Shown: in pieces, positions 47,719 through 56,255 of the stretch
How the letters are laid out: each line of letters begins with the position of its first letter
How positions within the stretch are numbered: the first letter of the stretch is position 1
Assembly (NCBI RefSeq): GCF_004342665.1
Contig: NZ_SMBY01000001.1
Span: 472,950-536,949, forward strand
DNA from: Samsonia erythrinae
GTDB lineage: Bacteria; Pseudomonadota; Gammaproteobacteria; Enterobacterales; Enterobacteriaceae
Length of the DNA stretch: 64,000 nt
Direction: 5' to 3'
Made by a program: the position numbers and the translations under genes
Notes under the pieces: generated by a model
Seen by the model: the letters and a program-made list of their open reading frames with translations, nothing else
Database searches by the model: none
Told to the model about the DNA's origin: nothing

Positions 47719-48750
47719 GTGATATATTATTTTAGTTTTCTTTTCATTGTTTCATTTTATTTATTTTTGTCATATAAGTTTAAATCAACGACTTGTTTTT
47801 TTATTATTCCTGTTATAATAACTGCTGTTTTTTCAGCTGTTCGGTATGATGCGGGTAATGATTTCTTTACTTATTATGCGATGTTGAATGATCTTTATTA
47901 CTATGGGAATTTAGAGTTTTTACCAAGAAATATTATTACTTATTCTAAAAGTATTAGTTACCCACAGTTTTTCTTTATTATCACTTCTTTTTTATATGTT
48001 TTTTGCATTGCATTTCTTTGCAAGAAAAATACAAAATATCCGGAGCTGGCTTTTTTAATTTTTATACTTTTCCCTTTGTCATATTTAACCTCTTTTGGAT
48101 ATGTGCGACAGTATTGTGCTATTGGATTTTTTAGCATTGCAGCCATTATGTTTCTAGAGAAAAGGTTTTTCTTTTTCATTCTATTTTATGCAATAGCTAT
48201 TTTATTTCATTCTTCAGCATTTTTATTTTCTTTTGTTTTTTTATTATATAAATTTTTTTCAAAACGATTATATCCTTGGTATATTTATTTAATATTCATG
48301 GTTATTGCTTATCTGTCATCACAGATTGTTTTAAATTTTTCCTACCTGTTGGGAAGTTATTCTTCTTATCTTGATGAAGATAGAATGATCGAGGCAGGCA
48401 AAAAAATAGGTTATGTAAGTATTATTTTTTTTTGGTTTTTCTGGTTGGGAAGAAAAAATCTAATTACTGATAAAGCGAGATTTTTCTTTAATTTATATTA
48501 TGTTTTTGTCTTGGTCTATATAATGCTGATGGGCTTTGGTGAGTATGTAGTAAGAATATCTTATTATCTATTTCCTGCAGCATATGTGACGGCTGCAAAT
48601 GTAATCTTTGAAGATAAAAAGATAAAAATGCTTCAGGTTTCCTTTCTTTTATTGTCCGGGTTGTTTTTATTCTATACAACGTTGTATTTGGCAAAAAATA
48701 ATCCAATAAGAGATTTTTTAACAAATTACTCTATCTATTTATTTAATTAA
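47719..48750 (+). CDS. wzy: Polysaccharide polymerase Wzy, EpsG-like
   Basis: A 343-residue, strongly hydrophobic protein with around ten membrane segments. It has EpsG-family landmarks: VRYDAGNDFFTYYAML near the N-terminus, FGYVRQYCAIGFF and LFHSSAFLF in the middle. Wzy polymerases join repeat units in the periplasm and vary greatly in sequence, so the call rests on topology, these motifs and the lack of any other polymerase. The GTG at 47719 has GAGG six bases before; an ATG at 47704 is possible but lacks a ribosome site. Confidence 0.8.
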   Translation: MIYYFSFLFIVSFYLFLSYKFKSTTCFFIIPVIITAVFSAVRYDAGNDFFTYYAMLNDLYYYGNLEFLPRNIITYSKSISYPQFFFIITSFLYVFCIAFLCKKNTKYPELAFLIFILFPLSYLTSFGYVRQYCAIGFFSIAAIMFLEKRFFFFILFYAIAILFHSSAFLFSFVFLLYKFFSKRLYPWYIYLIFMVIAYLSSQIVLNFSYLLGSYSSYLDEDRMIEAGKKIGYVSIIFFWFFWLGRKNLITDKARFFFNLYYVFVLVYIMLMGFGEYVVRISYYLFPAAYVTAANVIFEDKKIKMLQVSFLLLSGLFLFYTTLYLAKNNPIRDFLTNYSIYLFN

Positions 48751-48812
48751 AACATCTTTTTCATAGGCGAAATTCATATAATGAATTTAAAATTTTTAGA
48801 CGGAAGTAAATT

Positions 48813-49598
48813 ATGAAAATAGAAGTGCTTATTTCTACTATGAATGAAGGGTTAAAAAATATAAATTTAGTTAATTACTGGGATTACTTGATTATTCATC
48901 AAGTGACAGATAATAAAAATGTAGAGTATCAACTTTTTTATGAGAGTGTTTTGGCTTCAACAAACGTAAGATATATCCAAATGGATGCGGTTGGTCTTTC
49001 TATTAGTCGCAATAAGGCATTAGAAAATTCAGTGGGAGATTTTTTATGGATCATGGATGATGATGTTATAATTCATGATGATGCTTTTAAAAGAATTTGT
49101 GAATTAATTGAGAAAAATTGTAATTATGATGTATTTGTATTGAATCATTCTGATGACGTAAATATAAAAAAAACAAATAAAAAATATAGAGAACACAATA
49201 TGTTTTCGTCAGCAAGTATTTCTTCTATTGATATTTTAATGAATAGAAAACTTGTAGAGAGTGGTATCAGGTTCGATCGACGGTTTGGGCTTGGCACAAC
49301 TCTTCCTTCTGGTGAAGAGTATATTTTTATAACAGATGCTTTGAAAAAAAATTTTTGTGTTCTACAAACCGATTTAGTCGTTTCATACCATCCTCCATTT
49401 TCATCTGGACTTGATTTTTTTTCATCGGAAAATAAAATTGCTGCAAAAGTAGAAATGTTTAAACGCATATTCGGCTTTAAAGGTCGTTTATTAGCAATTG
49501 CTTTTTTTATCAAAAAATTCCCTAAATATGCATTCAGTGGGAGTTTTAATAGAGTATTCAAAGTAGTGCTAAAGCGAGCGCTGTTCAGATATCCTTAA
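48813..49598 (+). CDS. Glycosyltransferase, GT2-like (GT-A fold)
   Basis: A 261-residue protein with a compact GT-A core: KIEVLISTMNEGL at the start, VGLSISRNKALENSVGDFLW and the metal-binding MDDDVIIHDDAF near residue 87. It lacks membrane segments but ends with a basic, aromatic tail suitable for peripheral membrane binding. It is divergent from the other transferases in the locus, and I cannot predict donor or acceptor. Base composition is very AT-rich. Confidence 0.75.
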   Translation: MKIEVLISTMNEGLKNINLVNYWDYLIIHQVTDNKNVEYQLFYESVLASTNVRYIQMDAVGLSISRNKALENSVGDFLWIMDDDVIIHDDAFKRICELIEKNCNYDVFVLNHSDDVNIKKTNKKYREHNMFSSASISSIDILMNRKLVESGIRFDRRFGLGTTLPSGEEYIFITDALKKNFCVLQTDLVVSYHPPFSSGLDFFSSENKIAAKVEMFKRIFGFKGRLLAIAFFIKKFPKYAFSGSFNRVFKVVLKRALFRYP

Positions 49599-49639
49599 AA
49601 ATATACATTATAAATTTAATGTTACCTTTGGAATAAATT

Positions 49640-50386
49640 ATGTCTTTAGTTTCTATAATAATGCCAACGTACAATTCTGAGAGCACTCTTGAAGAAAGTA
49701 TCAATTCTATTTTATTACAAACTTATAATAATTGGGAATTGATAGTAACTGATGACTGTTCAGATGATTCTACGCTGGAAATTTTAAAAAAATTTTCAGA
49801 AATAGATAACAGAATAAAGTTTTTTTTAAATGAAAAAAATATGGGGGCTGGTTTTTCGAGAAATAAATCCATAGAGGCTGCCAAGGGAGATTATATTGCT
49901 TTTTTAGATAGTGATGATCTTTGGCTTCCTGAAAAATTAGAAAAACAGATAAATTTTATGCGTAATAATAATTACGCTTTAACCTATACAGCGTATAAGA
50001 AAATTGATGAGCAAGGCAACGTAATAGGGCGTTTTATTCCGCCTATGGTAACAACTTATAATAAATTGCTCTATAGTAATGTTATCGGTTGTTTGACTGC
50101 TATCTATGATGTCAGAATTTTAGGTAAATGTTTTATGCCTCTAATACGAAAGAGGCAAGATATGGCCTTGTGGCTTAGTATTTTGAAGTCTTATCCTGCT
50201 GCATACTGCCTGCAGGAAGAATTAGCATTGTATCGGATGAGTAAAAATAGTATATCTTCTAATAAATTCAAGATCCTTAAACACCAATGGATTTTCTATA
50301 GACGTGTTCTTGGGTTTAGCCGGATTAAATCTGTTTATTATTTCTCTGTGTATGCTCAGAAAGGTTTGATTAAGTTTTTAAATTGA
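49640..50386 (+). CDS. Family 2 glycosyltransferase, first of two paralogues
   Basis: A 248-residue GT-A enzyme: VSIIMPTYNSESTLEESI, ELIVTDDCSDDSTLEIL, the DxD motif AFLDSDDLWLPEKL near residue 93, and a second half with KRQDMALWLSILKSYPAAYCLQ. The same architecture and many identical positions recur in the product of 53102-53845, so the two are paralogues with probably different sugar specificities. Donor unknown. Confidence 0.85.
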   Translation: MSLVSIIMPTYNSESTLEESINSILLQTYNNWELIVTDDCSDDSTLEILKKFSEIDNRIKFFLNEKNMGAGFSRNKSIEAAKGDYIAFLDSDDLWLPEKLEKQINFMRNNNYALTYTAYKKIDEQGNVIGRFIPPMVTTYNKLLYSNVIGCLTAIYDVRILGKCFMPLIRKRQDMALWLSILKSYPAAYCLQEELALYRMSKNSISSNKFKILKHQWIFYRRVLGFSRIKSVYYFSVYAQKGLIKFLN

Positions 50387-50524
50387 AAGCTAATCTTTTA
50401 TTTCTTTTGCTTTAACTGCGCTAAATCTTTTTTTATTAAATATTTTAATCGTTAAGTAGGATGATGATTTTTTAGATTCAGCTTTATTATTTGGTAAATG
50501 TAACAATTTTTCGGGTTTAAATAT

Positions 50525-51691
50525 ATGAAAATAGCAATTGCTGGTACAGGATATGTTGGGCTATCTAACGCTATGTTGTTGGCACAACATAATGATGTTA
50601 TTGCTTTGGATATTCTTGAAGAGAAAGTAAATCTATTAAATGAAAAAATATCTCCTATTGAGGATAAAGACATTGACTTTTTCTTAAAAAACAAAAGTCT
50701 CAATTTTTCTGCAACAACTGATAAGTATACAGCTTATCAAAATGCTGATTTTATTATTATAGCCACGCCAACTGATTATGATCCAAAGAGAAACTATTTC
50801 AATACTGAATCAGTAGAAATGGTTATTAGAGATGTGTTGGAAATTAATCCAAAAGCTACAATGATAATAAAATCGACAGTGCCGGTTGGATATACAAAAA
50901 AGATCCGTGAATTTTTTTCAAGCGATAATATTATATTCTCACCTGAGTTTTTGAGGGAGGGTAAAGCTTTATATGATAATTTGTACCCATCTCGCATTGT
51001 TATTGGTGAGCAGTCAGAGCGTGCTGAAATTTTTGCATCGTTATTAATTGAAGGAGCGAATAAGAAAGATATTAAAGTCTTATATACTAATTCTACCGAA
51101 GCAGAGGCAATTAAATTATTCGCTAATACCTATCTTGCAATGCGTGTTGCTTATTTCAATGAATTAGATACATATGCACAAACTCATAACCTGGACACCA
51201 GGCAGATTATTGAGGGTATTGGTTTAGATCCTCGAATTGGGAGCCACTACAATAATCCCTCTTTTGGCTACGGAGGATATTGTCTACCGAAAGATACAAA
51301 GCAACTGTTAGCTAATTATGAAAGTGTTCCTAATAACATTATACATGCTATTGTAGAAGCAAATAGAACACGTAAAGATTTTATTGCAGACTCGATTATT
51401 AAACTATCTCCTAATGTTGTAGGAGTGTATCGCTTGGTAATGAAAGCCGGTTCAGATAATTTTCGGACTTCTGCTATTCAGGGGGTTATGAAAAGAATTA
51501 AGGCTAAGGGAATTGAAGTTGTTATTTATGAACCTAAGCTTGAAAATGACAGTTTCTTCAATTCACGTGTGATACGGGACTTTTCTGAATTTAAAAAAAT
51601 ATCTGATGTGATTTTGTCTAACCGAAATTCAAAAGAGTTACGCGATGTTTCTGGTAAAGTTTATACACGTGATATATTTGGAGAGGATTGA
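50525..51691 (+). CDS. ugd: UDP-glucose 6-dehydrogenase Ugd
   Basis: Oxidises UDP-glucose to UDP-glucuronate with two NAD+, pointing to glucuronic acid in the polymer (and possibly other GlcA users). The 388-residue enzyme has [17 protein letters not shown] (NAD site), [19 protein letters not shown], and the catalytic cysteine in [11 protein letters not shown] near residue 253. The length is typical of the short bacterial form. It lies 139 bp after the preceding transferase. Confidence 0.95.
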   Translation: MKIAIAGTGYVGLSNAMLLAQHNDVIALDILEEKVNLLNEKISPIEDKDIDFFLKNKSLNFSATTDKYTAYQNADFIIIATPTDYDPKRNYFNTESVEMVIRDVLEINPKATMIIKSTVPVGYTKKIREFFSSDNIIFSPEFLREGKALYDNLYPSRIVIGEQSERAEIFASLLIEGANKKDIKVLYTNSTEAEAIKLFANTYLAMRVAYFNELDTYAQTHNLDTRQIIEGIGLDPRIGSHYNNPSFGYGGYCLPKDTKQLLANYESVPNNIIHAIVEANRTRKDFIADSIIKLSPNVVGVYRLVMKAGSDNFRTSAIQGVMKRIKAKGIEVVIYEPKLENDSFFNSRVIRDFSEFKKISDVILSNRNSKELRDVSGKVYTRDIFGED

Positions 51692-51745
51692 TATTTTTTA
51701 ATCGTTGATTTTTAATCATAACCGCTTTTATTTTATGGGGTAAGT

Positions 51746-52762
51746 ATGGCTATTCTGGTTACTGGCGGAGCGGGTTATATTGGCTCACATACTGTGTTGA
51801 CTTTATTGAACAGTGGTAAGGAAGTCGTTGTTATTGATAGTTTTTTCAATTCATCTCCTGAAGCACTTAAGCGTGTAGAAGGCATTACAAAAAAAAATAT
51901 CATTTTTTATAAAGGTGATGTTTGTGATAAATGCTTGCTCACTAAAATATTTTCAGAGAATAAAATAGACTCCGTAATCCATTTTGCTGGGTTAAAGTCA
52001 GTGAGTGAATCTGTAAAATTCCCTCTTAAATATTATAATAATAATTTAATTGGTATGCTTTCTCTTTTAGACGAAATGGTTAAGCATAATGTAAAATCCT
52101 TAATTTTTAGTTCTTCAGCAACGGTTTATGGCGAACCAGAAAATATTCCGTTGAATGAGAATTGTAAAGTTGGAGGAACAAGCAATCCATACGGTACTTC
52201 TAAATACGTCTCTGAGTTAATTTTGAGAGATCTTTGCCTGTCCGATGATGATTTTTCTGTAATCGCTTTACGTTATTTTAATCCTGTTGGTGCTCATTCA
52301 TCAGGTTTGCTTGGCGAAGATCCTAGAGATGTCCCAAATAATCTTGTTCCTTATATTTCACAGGTGGCTGTTGGAAAATTACCAGAGTTGCTAGTTTATG
52401 GTGGAAACTATCCAACAATTGATGGAACTGGTGTAAGGGATTATATCCATGTGATGGATTTGGCTGAAGGGCACTTGCAAGCATTAGGAATCAGCGATAG
52501 AGTTAAAGGTTTGAAAACCTATAATTTAGGAACAGGTAAAGGATATTCAGTTCTGGAGATAATTAGGGCCTTTGAAAAGGCCTCTGAGAGGAAGATACCA
52601 TATAGGATTATATCTCGTCGTGATGGTGATGTTGCAGAATGTTGGTCTGATCCTTCGCTTGCACACATTGAATTGAATTGGCGAGCTGTACGCGGATTAG
52701 AAGAAATGATGAATGACACATGGAGATGGCAAAAAAATAATCCTAATGGATATTCTGGTTGA
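51746..52762 (+). CDS. galE: UDP-hexose 4-epimerase GalE paralogue with Cys299
   Basis: A 338-residue extended SDR aligned without gaps to E. coli GalE: GGAGYIGSH, FSSSATVYG, and catalytic Tyr149/Lys153 in NPYGTSK. Residue 299, tyrosine in E. coli GalE and in the housekeeping copy at 8101, is cysteine here (GDVAECWSD). In E. coli GalE the Y299C change opens the pocket to UDP-GalNAc/UDP-GlcNAc, and human GALE naturally has cysteine there. This copy is therefore likely to supply UDP-GalNAc as well as UDP-Gal to the locus. It follows ugd after 54 bp. Confidence 0.93.
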   Translation: MAILVTGGAGYIGSHTVLTLLNSGKEVVVIDSFFNSSPEALKRVEGITKKNIIFYKGDVCDKCLLTKIFSENKIDSVIHFAGLKSVSESVKFPLKYYNNNLIGMLSLLDEMVKHNVKSLIFSSSATVYGEPENIPLNENCKVGGTSNPYGTSKYVSELILRDLCLSDDDFSVIALRYFNPVGAHSSGLLGEDPRDVPNNLVPYISQVAVGKLPELLVYGGNYPTIDGTGVRDYIHVMDLAEGHLQALGISDRVKGLKTYNLGTGKGYSVLEIIRAFEKASERKIPYRIISRRDGDVAECWSDPSLAHIELNWRAVRGLEEMMNDTWRWQKNNPNGYSG

Positions 52763-53101
52763 CCTATGCGGCTTTTTGCGTAAGCTACTCAGCTGGTTTC
52801 TTTTGTGTAGCAAATAATGATTCTAAATTAGTTGGACTTTTTTATTGTAGATTGATATCGTAGTATTATTTTTAATCGAAGATTTTTTTCAAGTTATTAT
52901 CAAGGATTTTAATTATTATTGTGGAAATAAAAATATATTGCATGGAAAAGAGCAAATAGACCTTACTGCCTCAGCAACCTGATGTTATGAAAGCCTCTTC
53001 TGGATATGGGATTGCAAGGAGATTTTAGCAAAATTCACTCATATTTTGATGAATGTAAGAATGCTATCATAATTTCGCACTTTAATATTTCGAGAGCATA
53101 T
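52763..53101 (+). other. 339-bp AT-rich gap within the polysaccharide locus
   Basis: No gene is supported. A 32-codon in-frame extension of the next transferase (from 53006) is rejected because it lacks family similarity and a ribosome site. The stretch 52965-53030 is less AT-rich than its surroundings and could be a remnant of a former junction, but I recognise nothing in it. Confidence 0.5.
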
Positions 53102-53845
53102 ATGGACGAGACGTTTTCTATTATAATGCCTGCATATAATGCAGGGTTAACATTAGATAATAGTGTTCAGTCTGTTTTAAAACAATCTTTTGGCAATTTT
53201 AGGTTATATATAGTTGATGATTGCTCAACTGATAATACCAAAGATATTATCAGCAGTTATTTTGATTCTAGAATTATCTGTATGAAAACGGAGAGAAATT
53301 CAGGTGTTGCTGAAGCCAGGAACAAAGCTATTGAAATTGCCCATGGAAAGTATATTGCATTTATAGATAGCGATGATATTTGGCGAGATGATAAGTTAGA
53401 GAAACAGTATTGCTATTTTAATAAAAATTATGATGTCGTATGCTCAAATTATGAAACATTCTTTTCTTCTGTTGATCTTGGTCTCGGCGTTAGTAGAGTC
53501 TCCCCTGAAAAAATCACTTATAAAGATATGCTGAAAAGTAATTTTATTGGTAACCTGACGGGGGCTTATAATGCTGAGAAATTAGGGAAGTTCTATCAAA
53601 AGAAAATAGGTCATGAGGATTATGTCATGTGGCTTAATATCATGCAAAAAGCTCAGTTTGCCTATTGTATACAAGAAAATTTAGCATACTATCGCGTATC
53701 GCCGACGTCTTTGTCTGGTAATAAATTTAGGTCTATGCTTTGGCAATGGAATGTTTATCGTAATGAAATTAATCTTTCCTTGATAGCGTCATGCTATTTC
53801 TTTTTATGTTATGTTTTTTATGCGTTACAGAAAAGAAAAAATTAA
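53102..53845 (+). CDS. Family 2 glycosyltransferase, second paralogue
   Basis: A 247-residue GT-A enzyme: FSIIMPAYNAGLTLDNSV, LYIVDDCSTDNTKDI, the DxD motif AFIDSDDIWRDDKLEKQ near residue 89 and GHEDYVMWLNIMQKAQFAYCIQ. It parallels the transferase at 49640-50386 in length and motif order. The ATG at 53102 is preceded by GAGAG. It is the last dedicated transferase in the forward block. Confidence 0.85.
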   Translation: MDETFSIIMPAYNAGLTLDNSVQSVLKQSFGNFRLYIVDDCSTDNTKDIISSYFDSRIICMKTERNSGVAEARNKAIEIAHGKYIAFIDSDDIWRDDKLEKQYCYFNKNYDVVCSNYETFFSSVDLGLGVSRVSPEKITYKDMLKSNFIGNLTGAYNAEKLGKFYQKKIGHEDYVMWLNIMQKAQFAYCIQENLAYYRVSPTSLSGNKFRSMLWQWNVYRNEINLSLIASCYFFLCYVFYALQKRKN

Positions 53846-53855
53846 AGGTAAATAT

Positions 53856-54815
53856 ATGAATAAATCGATAGCTATTATAGGTGGTTCTGGTTTCATTGGT
53901 ACGGTTTTAGCCAGAAGATTAAAGAAAGAAAATCTTAGTTTCAAAATATTAGATAAAAACAAATCACAAGAATTCCCAAGTCACTGGGAATATTGTGATG
54001 TGACTAAAATTGATACTTTGATACCTGTTTTAAAAGATGTTCATACGATCATTAATCTTGCAGCTGAACATAAAGATAATGTAAATCCCATCAGTCTTTA
54101 CTACGATGTGAATGTTGATGGAGCAAGGAATGTTTGTGATGCGGCAAAAGTAAATGCCATAAAAAATATTATTTTTACATCATCTGTTGCAGTCTATGGA
54201 TTCGTAGAAAAAGAAACTGGGGAAGGTGGAGAGTATCATCCATTTAATCACTATGGTAAATCAAAATTAGAAGCGGAACATGTATATGATGCATGGTGTG
54301 CTGATGATTCAACAAATAAATTAGTGACAATTAGGCCAACTGTCGTATTTGGAGAAAACAATCGTGGGAATGTGTACAACCTATTCCGACAAATTGCATC
54401 TGGTAAATTCTTGATGATTGGTTCGGGTAATAATCAAAAATCGATGGCATACGTCGAAAATATTGCTGCTTTCATTCATTACGTAGTTGGCTTGTCTAAC
54501 GGTAAATATGTATTTAATTATATTGATAAACCCGACTTTACGATGAATGAGTTGACAGGAATAATAACAAAGGCATTAGGAAGAAAGGAAAGCAATATTA
54601 GAGTCCCCTATGCGATTGGTTTGCTTGGTGGTTACTGTTTTGACGTATTAAGTAAGATTACGGGAAAAGAGTTTCCTATTAGTAGTGTTCGTATTAAGAA
54701 ATTTTGTGCCAGAACACAATTCAAATCTGATTTTATTAGCGATTTTGATTTTGTTGCGCCGGTTCCTTTGTCTGAAGGTATTGCCAGAACTGTTAGAAAC
54801 GAATTTTCTAATTAG
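53856..54815 (+). CDS. NAD-dependent epimerase/dehydratase-family sugar-nucleotide enzyme
   Basis: A 319-residue extended SDR with AIIGGSGFIGTVLARRL (NAD site), a conserved FTSSVAVYG serine region, and the YGKSKLEAEH Tyr-Lys catalytic pair. It resembles the family that reduces or epimerises 4-keto sugar nucleotides near WecA- or WbpL-type initiating transferases, but I cannot assign substrate. One possibility is modification of the HexNAc used by the WecA-like enzyme. AAAGG precedes the ATG; the gene begins 10 bp after the transferase and ends the forward operon before a strong terminator. Confidence 0.8.
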   Translation: MNKSIAIIGGSGFIGTVLARRLKKENLSFKILDKNKSQEFPSHWEYCDVTKIDTLIPVLKDVHTIINLAAEHKDNVNPISLYYDVNVDGARNVCDAAKVNAIKNIIFTSSVAVYGFVEKETGEGGEYHPFNHYGKSKLEAEHVYDAWCADDSTNKLVTIRPTVVFGENNRGNVYNLFRQIASGKFLMIGSGNNQKSMAYVENIAAFIHYVVGLSNGKYVFNYIDKPDFTMNELTGIITKALGRKESNIRVPYAIGLLGGYCFDVLSKITGKEFPISSVRIKKFCARTQFKSDFISDFDFVAPVPLSEGIARTVRNEFSN

Positions 54816-54841
54816 TTTACTAAATCAGATTATCCTATAAT

Positions 54842-54873
54842 ACCTGCCTTGATCGCGAAGGCAGGTTATTTTT
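54842..54873 (+). terminator. Rho-independent terminator of the polysaccharide operon
   Basis: Perfect 9-bp stem ACCTGCCTT / AAGGCAGGT with a 7-base loop followed by TATTTTTT, between the SDR gene and the convergent rmlD. Confidence 0.9.
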
Positions 54874-55718
54874 TAAATAATCGTATTGATTTTTTTCAAC
54901 CAGTTTGATTGGGGAATGTCCAGTTCATTAATTTTCAAACAGTTTAATGCTGAATATTTCGGGCGCTTTGCCGGTGTAGGGTATTCCCTGGTTTTTATTG
55001 CTGTTAATATAGGTATCGGCGAGATAGCATTCTTCTTTCTTATAGTTTTAAAAATCACTTCAGCAAATTCATACCAGCTTACCTCCTTATCCCCACAGTA
55101 GTGATAAATTCCACCTTCTGCGTTTTCCTTAAGAAGAGAAATAATCGCCAGTGCTAAATCGCCAGCATAAGTCGGGCAGCCGCGCTGGTCGTTAACAATG
55201 CTTAATGTATCCCGTTCTTTGGCGAGTCGGAGCATCGTTTTAACGAAATTATTACCGTATTCGCTAAATACCCAGGCGGTACGCACAATGATTGCTTCCG
55301 GGGAGGCTTGTGTTACGGCTTGCTCGCCTGCAAGCTTGGTTTTTCCGTAAACGCTTAGGGGGTTTGTAGGGCTATTTTCGTTGTAAGGTTCTGTTGCCGT
55401 GCCATCGAAAACATAGTCGGTGGAAACATGAACTAATCGAATGCCGTGCTGGTTGGCGACGGTAGCTAAATTTTCTGGCCCTGTAACATTGATTTTCTCA
55501 GCGCGATCCGGTTCTGATTCCGCTTTGTCAACCGCGGTGTAGGCCGCGGCATTCACGATAACATCAGGTTTAAATTGCGTGACCGAACACATGATTTGGT
55601 TAATATCTGTAATATCAAGCTCACCAGAGCCGGTTGCCAGTATTTCCCATCCTACAGGAAGACGATCCTGGAAACAGCGCCCCAATTGGCCATTTGCGCC
55701 TGTCAGCAATATTTTCAT
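54873..55718 (-). CDS. rmlD: dTDP-4-dehydrorhamnose reductase RmlD
   Basis: Last step of dTDP-L-rhamnose synthesis, reducing dTDP-4-keto-rhamnose with NAD(P)H. The 281-residue SDR has LLTGANGQLGRCF, VNAAAYTAVDKAE, HVSTDYVFDG and SVYGKTKLAGE with the Tyr-x3-Lys pair. Order on the minus strand is rmlA-rmlC-rmlD; its start overlaps the rmlC stop by four bases. Confidence 0.94.
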   Translation of the reverse strand: MKILLTGANGQLGRCFQDRLPVGWEILATGSGELDITDINQIMCSVTQFKPDVIVNAAAYTAVDKAESEPDRAEKINVTGPENLATVANQHGIRLVHVSTDYVFDGTATEPYNENSPTNPLSVYGKTKLAGEQAVTQASPEAIIVRTAWVFSEYGNNFVKTMLRLAKERDTLSIVNDQRGCPTYAGDLALAIISLLKENAEGGIYHYCGDKEVSWYEFAEVIFKTIRKKNAISPIPILTAIKTREYPTPAKRPKYSALNCLKINELDIPQSNWLKKINTII

Positions 55719-56254
55719 TTTACCATTAGTTCCTTGAATAATTTTCCTGCCTTATCTTTCTCGGATAACAGTGGCGTTTGAATTGGCCATTTAATACCAA
55801 TTTCCGGATCGTTCCATAATAAGCAGCCTTCATCGCTCGGGTCGTAATAATCCGTGCACTTGTACTCAAAATCGGCGATATCAGAAAGCACAACAAAACC
55901 ATGTGCTAAGCCGGGTGGCAGCCAAAATTGAGTTTTATTTTCTTCCGATAGAATTACACCGCTCCATTCCCCGAATGTGGGTGAGTCCTGACGAATATCG
56001 ACTGCGACATCAAAAACCTCGCCGCGTACAACACGAACCAGTTTCCCTTGTGGGGTGGTTTTCTGAAAGTGCAGACCTCGTAAGACGCCTTTACTGGAAC
56101 GGGAATGGTTGTCCTGCACAAAGTCCAGGTTGATATTCAGCATGTCTTGATAACGTTTTTTCTCGTAGGTTTCTAGAAAGAATCCACGCGCGTCGCCAAA
56201 TACTTTGGGCTGAATGATTTTTGCCCCATGAATTTTTGAATCAGTAATCTGCAT
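55715..56254 (-). CDS. rmlC: dTDP-4-dehydrorhamnose 3,5-epimerase RmlC
   Basis: A 179-residue cupin-fold epimerase. Signature regions are KVFGDARGFFLETY, VQDNHSRSSKGVLRGLHFQ with the catalytic histidine, KLVRVVRGEVFDVAVDIR and FWLPPGLAHGFVVL. The ATG at 56254 comes immediately after the rmlA stop (TAA-G-ATG), so translation is coupled; an upstream TTG is unnecessary. Confidence 0.94.
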   Translation of the reverse strand: MQITDSKIHGAKIIQPKVFGDARGFFLETYEKKRYQDMLNINLDFVQDNHSRSSKGVLRGLHFQKTTPQGKLVRVVRGEVFDVAVDIRQDSPTFGEWSGVILSEENKTQFWLPPGLAHGFVVLSDIADFEYKCTDYYDPSDEGCLLWNDPEIGIKWPIQTPLLSEKDKAGKLFKELMVK

Positions 56255-56255
56255 C

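Noticed and set aside
53006-53101. 32-codon N-terminal extension of the glycosyltransferase at 53102
   Set aside because: The GT2 domain starts right after the ATG at 53102, which has its own ribosome site; the extension has no similarity to the family.
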